Source: JAWPMV01 sp038527215
GTDB taxonomy: Bacteria > Bacteroidota > Bacteroidia > J057
Direction: 5' to 3'
Assembly: GCA_038527215.1 (NCBI GenBank)
Contig: JBCBGC010000191.1
Span: 1 to 9,561 of the forward strand
DNA: 9,561 nucleotides
How positions within the stretch are numbered: the stretch's first letter is position 1; each line of letters opens with the position of its first letter. The position numbers and the translations under genes were made by a program. The notes below the pieces were generated by a model, which was not told the origin of the DNA, did not search any database, and saw only the letters and a list, made by a program, of their open reading frames with translations. This document shows, piece by piece, positions 6,079 through 9,561 of the stretch.

Positions 6079-6894
6079 ATGCAAAAAACACTGGTACGAA
6101 TCGCCTCCCAGATTGCCCCGGGAATGATGGCAAACCTAGCCTATAAAACCCTTACCCATCCTCAAATCAGAAAACTCCGCGACCATGAGGAGCAGATCCT
6201 GGACCAGGCAGAACGGAAAAGAATATCAGTATTAGACTCAGAAATCCAGACCTACACCTGGGGAGAAGGCCCAGATTCGGTCCTGATGGTGCATGGCTGG
6301 GAAGGACAGGCTGGAAATTTCTCAGACCTGGTCGATTTTTTGGTGAAAAAAGGCATGAAGGTATATGCTTTTGATGGTCCTTCGCATGGCCGGAGCAGCC
6401 AGGGAGCGACCAGTCTCTTCGAATTTGCGGAGGTCGTAGCCCAAATGATGCGCACCTTCCCCAGTCGTAACCTCATTAGCCATTCTTTCGGCGGGGTAGC
6501 CTCTACCCTGGCGCTGTCTACCAATCCGGATATTTCCTACGATAAGTACCTGCTATTTACCACCCCAGATAAATTTCGGGAGAGAATCCAGGATGTCTCA
6601 GATCAGGTAGGGGTTACCGACAAGGTGATTTTTCGCTTGATCAAACGCTTGGAAACAGAGACTGGCGTAAATGTCAACGACCAAAATGTGAGTGATTTTG
6701 TGAAAAAAATCCAGATCGAACAAGCCCTGATCCTCCATGATGTGGCTGACAAGGTAATCCCCCTGGAACGGTCGGAGAACGTAGTCCGAAATTGGAAGAA
6801 TGCCAGTCTGGAAACCGTAACCGGTACCGGACATTTTCGCATCCTACGATCCGAGAAAATGTGGGAAAGGGCCTGGGAGTTCCTGCGATCCTAA
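6079..6894 (+). CDS. Alpha/beta-fold hydrolase, cytoplasmic
   Basis: A 271-aa serine hydrolase of the alpha/beta fold, probably an esterase or lipase of unknown substrate. The core begins at about residue 60. HGWEG at 72-76 is the oxyanion-hole strand end, followed by YAFDGPSHGRS (96-105), a hallmark of this branch. The nucleophile elbow is NLISHSFGGVA with S136; the usual first Gly of GxSxG is Ser here. The acid is most likely D224 (or D221) in LHDVADKVIP, and the base is H252 in TGTGHFRIL. No signal peptide or membrane span is apparent. Residues 1-55 are a helical N-terminal extension. The gene lies 62 nt after the CHAT gene on the same strand and converges with the cyclase gene, their stops six bases apart. 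A functional tie to the CHAT protein is not shown. Confidence 0.88.
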   Translation: MQKTLVRIASQIAPGMMANLAYKTLTHPQIRKLRDHEEQILDQAERKRISVLDSEIQTYTWGEGPDSVLMVHGWEGQAGNFSDLVDFLVKKGMKVYAFDGPSHGRSSQGATSLFEFAEVVAQMMRTFPSRNLISHSFGGVASTLALSTNPDISYDKYLLFTTPDKFRERIQDVSDQVGVTDKVIFRLIKRLETETGVNVNDQNVSDFVKKIQIEQALILHDVADKVIPLERSENVVRNWKNASLETVTGTGHFRILRSEKMWERAWEFLRS

Positions 6895-6900
6895 GGCGGT

Positions 6901-8841
6901 TTAGACCTCCCAATCAACGAAATACATATCCACTTCCCCCTTGCCCTTGACGCGAATTTTGCCGCGAGGATGACAGATGAATTCGTGCTGGACAAGTTTA
7001 TAGGTACTTTCTGAAATGTTGACCTTGCCTACCTTGCCTGCGCTTTCCATGCGGGAAGCGAGGTTGACCGTATCTCCCCATATATCATAGGAAAATTTCT
7101 TTCGACCCACGATGCCCGCAATGACTGGCCCACTATGAATACCAATCCTGGCTTCGAAAAAGCCTTCCTGGCGGTCTTTCCTTTTCTCCTTTAGCTGGTT
7201 GAGAAAAGCCTGCATTTCCATGGCGGCCCGTACCATACGAGCCGCATGATCGGGACTGGGATCCGGCAAACCCGTCGCAGCCATATACGCATCTCCGATG
7301 GTTTTTATTTTTTCCACCCCGTGCTTTTCCATGATTAGGTCAAAGGCTTCAAAGCACTCATCTAGTTCCTGGACCAACTCTCGCGGACTGAGATCCTGAA
7401 CCCGCTCGGTAAAGCCTTTAAAGTCTGAAAAGAGGACGGTTACCGCCTGATAGCTTTGGGGTTTGGCACGTCCGGCCGCCATCAGTTCGTCGGCGGTTTT
7501 CTGGGGGAGGATGTTCAGGAGGAGCTTTTCTGAGCGCATTTTTTCCAATTCGATTTGCCCGTTTTTTCTTTCCAACTGTAGCCGCAACCTACGCTGAGAA
7601 CGCGCTCGCTGGTACATATAGGCGCCGAATAATCCCAGCAGAGCCAGGACCAAAAACAGCACATAGCCCACCAGTTGATTCCGCTGGCCCCGCAAGGTCA
7701 GCGTCTCAATCTGCTGCTCCATGCGGTTGCTCTCGTATTGCACCTCCCAGTGCGCCAACTGCTGAGCCTTGCGGACATCCATCAGGCTATCTTTGAGAGC
7801 CGCCATTTGTCGATAGTAAAAGAGGGACCGTTCGTGATTGCCCAGCGAATCATAGACTGCAGACAGGCTGGCGTAGGCGTATCGGACATCATCCTTTAAG
7901 CCGGTAAGTTGGGCCACTTCCAGGCCTCGTTCCAAATAGTCCACCGCCGCCCCAAAGTTCCCCTTCTGGCAAAAAGTGGTGCCAATATCATTGTACCCAT
8001 CAGCCAGCCCTTCTTGATCGCCAATGATTTTCTGGATGGTCAAGGCTTCAAAAAAGTGATCCAGGGCCAGCTCATATTCGCCCTGGCGGCGGTAGATACT
8101 GCCTACATTGTTATAATAATCTGAAATGCCCAGACTGTCCCGCAGTTTCTCATATATAGGGAGGCTTCGCTGGTGGGCAAGCAAGGCTTTGTTGTAAACT
8201 GCCTGTTTTCGCCAGGCCCGTCCCATTTTGTTGTAAATATTAGCGATCATCTGGCTATCAGCCTGAGCGGTGGCCATGCGCAGGGCCTGGTCGTAATAGG
8301 ATAAGGCTCCCTGGTATTCAAAGACATCAGCATTGAGGATCCCCAACCAGTACAAGGATTCCATGGTAGCGGCACTGTCTCCGGCAGATTTACGGCTTTG
8401 GTAAGCCAGGCGCTCTTTTTCCATAGCCGGGATAAAATTGCCATAGCGCCATTCTACTTTGGCCAGGTAATGATTGGTGGTGGCTATGCCGACCGAATCG
8501 TCCAACTCCCGATAGGTTTTCATAGCCTCCATAAAGAGGTCGAAGGCCTCCCCGTAGGTTCCCTGGTTCCATTTACAATCTCCCAGGGCCAGGCAGGCCT
8601 CCGCGAATTCTTCCTCGTACCTCAGTTCATCGGCCAGTCTTCGGGCCTCTTCAGCAAACCGACAGGCCTGGTCCGGGGCATTCCGTTTTCGCTGGTGGGA
8701 GAGGGCGATCAAGGCCTTGAGCCTTTCCACGTCTTCCAGGGCGGATTGGGTTATTTGCGGCGGTTCCATAGCAGATCGATCCTGAGACAGGGCCGCTGTC
8801 CAGGGCAGGAGGACGATCAGCAGTCCCCAAAAGTATGTCAT
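6901..8841 (-). CDS. Membrane class III adenylate cyclase with periplasmic TPR sensor region
   Basis: Predicted to make cAMP from ATP. The 646-aa protein has a signal peptide (MTYFWGLLIVLLPWTAALSQ), about seven TPR units of roughly 40 residues at 80-355, a short coiled region, one membrane span at about 390-411, a linker coiled coil ending in the LLLNILPQKTADEL segment typical of cyclases, and the catalytic domain (about 464-646). Metal-binding aspartates are D473 (LFSDFKGFT) and D517 (TIGDAYMAATG). K513 and D586 (YDIWGDTVN) are the adenine-specifying pair, and N593 and R597 (VNLASRM) are the transition-state residues, so the site is complete. The TPR array outside presumably senses a partner and the cyclase works inside. 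The ATG at 8841 is preferred because it begins the signal peptide; a TTG at 8853 would add four residues. No cAMP effector is encoded in the window. Confidence 0.93.
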   Translation of the reverse strand: MTYFWGLLIVLLPWTAALSQDRSAMEPPQITQSALEDVERLKALIALSHQRKRNAPDQACRFAEEARRLADELRYEEEFAEACLALGDCKWNQGTYGEAFDLFMEAMKTYRELDDSVGIATTNHYLAKVEWRYGNFIPAMEKERLAYQSRKSAGDSAATMESLYWLGILNADVFEYQGALSYYDQALRMATAQADSQMIANIYNKMGRAWRKQAVYNKALLAHQRSLPIYEKLRDSLGISDYYNNVGSIYRRQGEYELALDHFFEALTIQKIIGDQEGLADGYNDIGTTFCQKGNFGAAVDYLERGLEVAQLTGLKDDVRYAYASLSAVYDSLGNHERSLFYYRQMAALKDSLMDVRKAQQLAHWEVQYESNRMEQQIETLTLRGQRNQLVGYVLFLVLALLGLFGAYMYQRARSQRRLRLQLERKNGQIELEKMRSEKLLLNILPQKTADELMAAGRAKPQSYQAVTVLFSDFKGFTERVQDLSPRELVQELDECFEAFDLIMEKHGVEKIKTIGDAYMAATGLPDPSPDHAARMVRAAMEMQAFLNQLKEKRKDRQEGFFEARIGIHSGPVIAGIVGRKKFSYDIWGDTVNLASRMESAGKVGKVNISESTYKLVQHEFICHPRGKIRVKGKGEVDMYFVDWEV

Positions 8842-8962
8842 TCTGCATGGCAAGGAATACTCCCGCTAATTTTCTTCAAATTCGGGATTATTTAGGAAAA
8901 ATGCTTGAGTGGGTTTTTTCCAACCTCAGATCAGGGAATAGGAGTGGAGAAAAAATGCTATT
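8842..8962. promoter_or_regulatory. Divergent intergenic region between cyclase and lipoprotein genes
   Basis: This 121-nt AT-rich gap must hold the promoters of both divergent genes. No good TTG/TAnnTTTG pair is visible for either direction; the nearest leftward match, TTG at about 8879 with TATTCC 17 nt on, is weak. GGAG at 8946-8949 is a possible but distant ribosome-binding sequence for the ATG at 8963. A tiny ATG-CTA-TTA-TGA reading frame (8955-8966) overlaps that start and is probably meaningless. Confidence 0.3.
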
Positions 8963-9561
8963 ATGAGAAAAATCCGCTTCATGAAAAATCCTTGGACTCT
9001 GATTCTGCTGCTAGTTTTCCTTCCTTTTTTCCAAAGTTGCCAACCTCCCGTCTCGGACGCGAAGGTCAGCTTGGGTTTTGAGATTCCCTTTCCTGCCCAG
9101 CATAAAGATTCGGTGCTGGATGGCCGTTTGCTCCTGATGTTTTCGGTGCAGGAGGAAGGCGAACCCCGTTTTCAAATCAATGATGGACCCAAAAGCCAGC
9201 AAGTTTTCGGCATGGATGTAGAAAACTGGCAGCCCGGCACCAGCCTCCAATGGGACTCGGAAGTATTGGGCTATCCGGTGGCTGATTTGGGGGACCTGCC
9301 AGCGGCTAAGTACCAGGTGCAACTCCTTTTTCATCAATATGAAACCTTTCACCTTAAGACTGGACATACCGTAAAACTGCCGATGGACAGGGGAGAGGGG
9401 CAGAAATGGAATCGAGCGCCTGGCAACCTCTACAGCCAGCCAGTTTGGTTGGAGATCGATCCTGCCCGGAATGCCAAGCATACCCTGGAATTGACAGAAA
9501 TGATTCCGCCTATTGAGCCTGCTCACGATACGCCCTACATCAATCTTGTAAATATTAAAAG
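8963..9561 (+). CDS. Lipoprotein, N-terminal part; resembles N-terminal domain of esterase-like alpha/beta-hydrolase-fold proteins (cut by window end)
   Basis: An open frame of 199 codons runs off the right edge. It starts with a lipoprotein signal (WTLILLLVFLPFFQSC, with C26 as the lipid-attached residue), so the protein is anchored to a membrane on the periplasmic or surface side. The visible part is beta-rich: FEIPFPAQHKDSVLDGRLLL, EPRFQINDG, then an aromatic FGMDVENWQPG segment, LPAAKYQVQLLFHQY, and APGNLYSQPVWLEIDPA. This order resembles the N-terminal domain that precedes a putative-esterase catalytic domain in Bacteroidota and Planctomycetota proteins, and the closing YINLVNIK is where that second domain would begin. 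The catalytic part is outside the window, so enzymatic function is inferred from memory of the family. An ATG at 8981 (giving C20) is an equally plausible start. Confidence 0.75.
   Translation, partial: MRKIRFMKNPWTLILLLVFLPFFQSCQPPVSDAKVSLGFEIPFPAQHKDSVLDGRLLLMFSVQEEGEPRFQINDGPKSQQVFGMDVENWQPGTSLQWDSEVLGYPVADLGDLPAAKYQVQLLFHQYETFHLKTGHTVKLPMDRGEGQKWNRAPGNLYSQPVWLEIDPARNAKHTLELTEMIPPIEPAHDTPYINLVNIK

Noticed and set aside
8398..8895. Plus-strand frame opposite the cyclase N-terminus
   Set aside because: It is antisense to the signal peptide and TPR repeats of a complete cyclase and shows no domain of its own.
9011..9526. 171-codon minus-strand frame at the right end
   Set aside because: The plus-strand frame carries a lipoprotein signal and a family-like beta-rich domain; the minus frame shows neither start signals nor recognisable motifs.
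1..9561. CRISPR array, tRNA, rRNA, transposase or phage genes
   Set aside because: No regularly spaced direct repeats, no tRNA-like cloverleaf, no rRNA-like sequence and no integrase or transposase motifs were seen on either strand, so the CHAT gene is not part of a type III-E CRISPR locus within this window.

Overview
The window looks like chromosomal DNA of a Bacteroidota bacterium, most likely a Saprospiria/Lewinella-type marine or sludge organism. This rests on lineage-typical protein architectures (a TPR-carrying anti-sigma protein beside an ECF sigma factor, a secreted TPR-CHAT protein, a TPR-transmembrane class III cyclase, an SxC-type lipoprotein signal), on promoter-like TTG-N(21-23)-TAnnTTT boxes of the kind described for Flavobacterium/Bacteroides, and on the absence of convincing Shine-Dalgarno sites. 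Genus is not determinable by eye.

Layout. 1-238: no confident gene; frame-broken coding-like sequence and a strong hairpin (181-209) that closes the leftward operon. 239-1654 (minus): an ECF sigma factor gene followed 21 nt later by a membrane anti-sigma-like protein with a C-terminal extracytoplasmic TPR region. 1655-1944: a 290-nt divergent control region holding two promoter candidates that share an unusually well conserved bipartite element, and a long imperfect hairpin. 1945-2619 (plus): an unrecognised secreted protein with a Gly-rich linker between two CX3C segments, followed by a good intrinsic terminator (2670-2709). 2783-6016 (plus): a 1077-aa secreted/membrane-anchored TPR-CHAT caspase-like protein. 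6079-6894 (plus): an alpha/beta hydrolase. 6901-8841 (minus, convergent): a membrane adenylate cyclase with a periplasmic TPR sensor. 8963-9561 (plus, runs off the end): N-terminal part of a lipoprotein that resembles the N-terminal domain of esterase-like alpha/beta-hydrolase-fold proteins.

How the parts may work together. The sigma/anti-sigma pair and the secreted CX3C protein are fired from the same divergent region, with the same 30-bp element at the start of each transcript, so they are probably co-regulated. The CHAT protein lies next downstream and is predicted to face the same compartment as the TPR domain of the anti-sigma protein. A speculative but testable reading is an envelope signalling module in which a CHAT protease acts on the anti-sigma protein or on the CX3C protein to set sigma activity. 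The cyclase and the hydrolase are probably separate units. Three of the seven supported proteins combine an extracytoplasmic TPR array with a single membrane span.
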